Below, piece after piece: positions 5,340 to 5,387 of a stretch of 5,387 nucleotides of DNA. This DNA comes from Candidatus Acetothermia bacterium. Lineage in GTDB: Bacteria; Bipolaricaulota; Bipolaricaulia; UBA7950; UBA9294. Each line of letters opens with the position of its first letter. The first letter of the stretch is position 1. A model generated the notes under the pieces. That model saw only the letters and a list, made by a program, of their open reading frames with translations. It was not told where the DNA came from and did not search any database. The DNA is taken from NCBI GenBank assembly GCA_003650505.1, contig QMQL01000069.1, positions 1 through 5,387 of the forward strand. Reading direction: 5' to 3'. A program made the translations under genes and the position numbers.

Positions 5340-5387
5340 GGTCTGAAGTCTACCCCCACGGGGCGGGAGGCGCCAAGCCAATACGGG

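Noticed and set aside
1..5387. CRISPR array, insertion sequence or attachment site
   Set aside because: No regularly spaced identical repeats, transposase-like frame or flanking terminal inverted repeats were seen. The repetitive feel of 150-1792 comes from diverged PKD codons.

Overview
The window carries six genes, all on the minus strand, in two groups read from high to low coordinates. Codon use is GC-rich throughout and gene spacing is tight. Two predicted lipoproteins with bacterial-type lipoboxes and a signal-peptide-bearing, beta-strand-rich protein point to a diderm bacterium. The mix of PKD-repeat lipoproteins and a bacterial TrmY-family enzyme would fit a poorly cultivated GC-rich lineage such as Bipolaricaulota (OP1/Acetothermia). 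That placement is a weak inference, because no marker gene is present.

Group 1 (about 5339 down to 2740) is a cytoplasmic housekeeping cluster. It starts with a SPOUT-type tRNA pseudouridine methyltransferase of the TrmY family that carries an extra C-terminal domain resembling DUF2007. Next come protein-L-isoaspartate O-methyltransferase (pcm) and low-specificity L-threonine aldolase (ltaE). Gaps of 36 and 14 bases suggest one transcript. Two candidate terminator hairpins follow ltaE. The first is unusual in holding the ltaE stop codon in its loop.

A 147-base intergenic region (2593-2739) separates the groups. It holds those hairpins and the leader of the second group. I could not identify a convincing -35/-10 promoter there.

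Group 2 (2592 down to 150) is a tightly coupled three-gene envelope cassette. It encodes a secreted beta-rich, probably outer-membrane, protein with a calcium-loop-like motif, then a lipoprotein with two PKD domains, then a lipoprotein with three PKD domains. Both internal junctions are ATGA overlaps with a good Shine-Dalgarno sequence inside the preceding gene, so translational coupling is likely. This suggests the three proteins are made together and perhaps act together at the cell surface. I recognise no described system that matches it. Bases 1-149 contain no gene, but they hold a strong GC hairpin after the last stop codon and a run of ten C.
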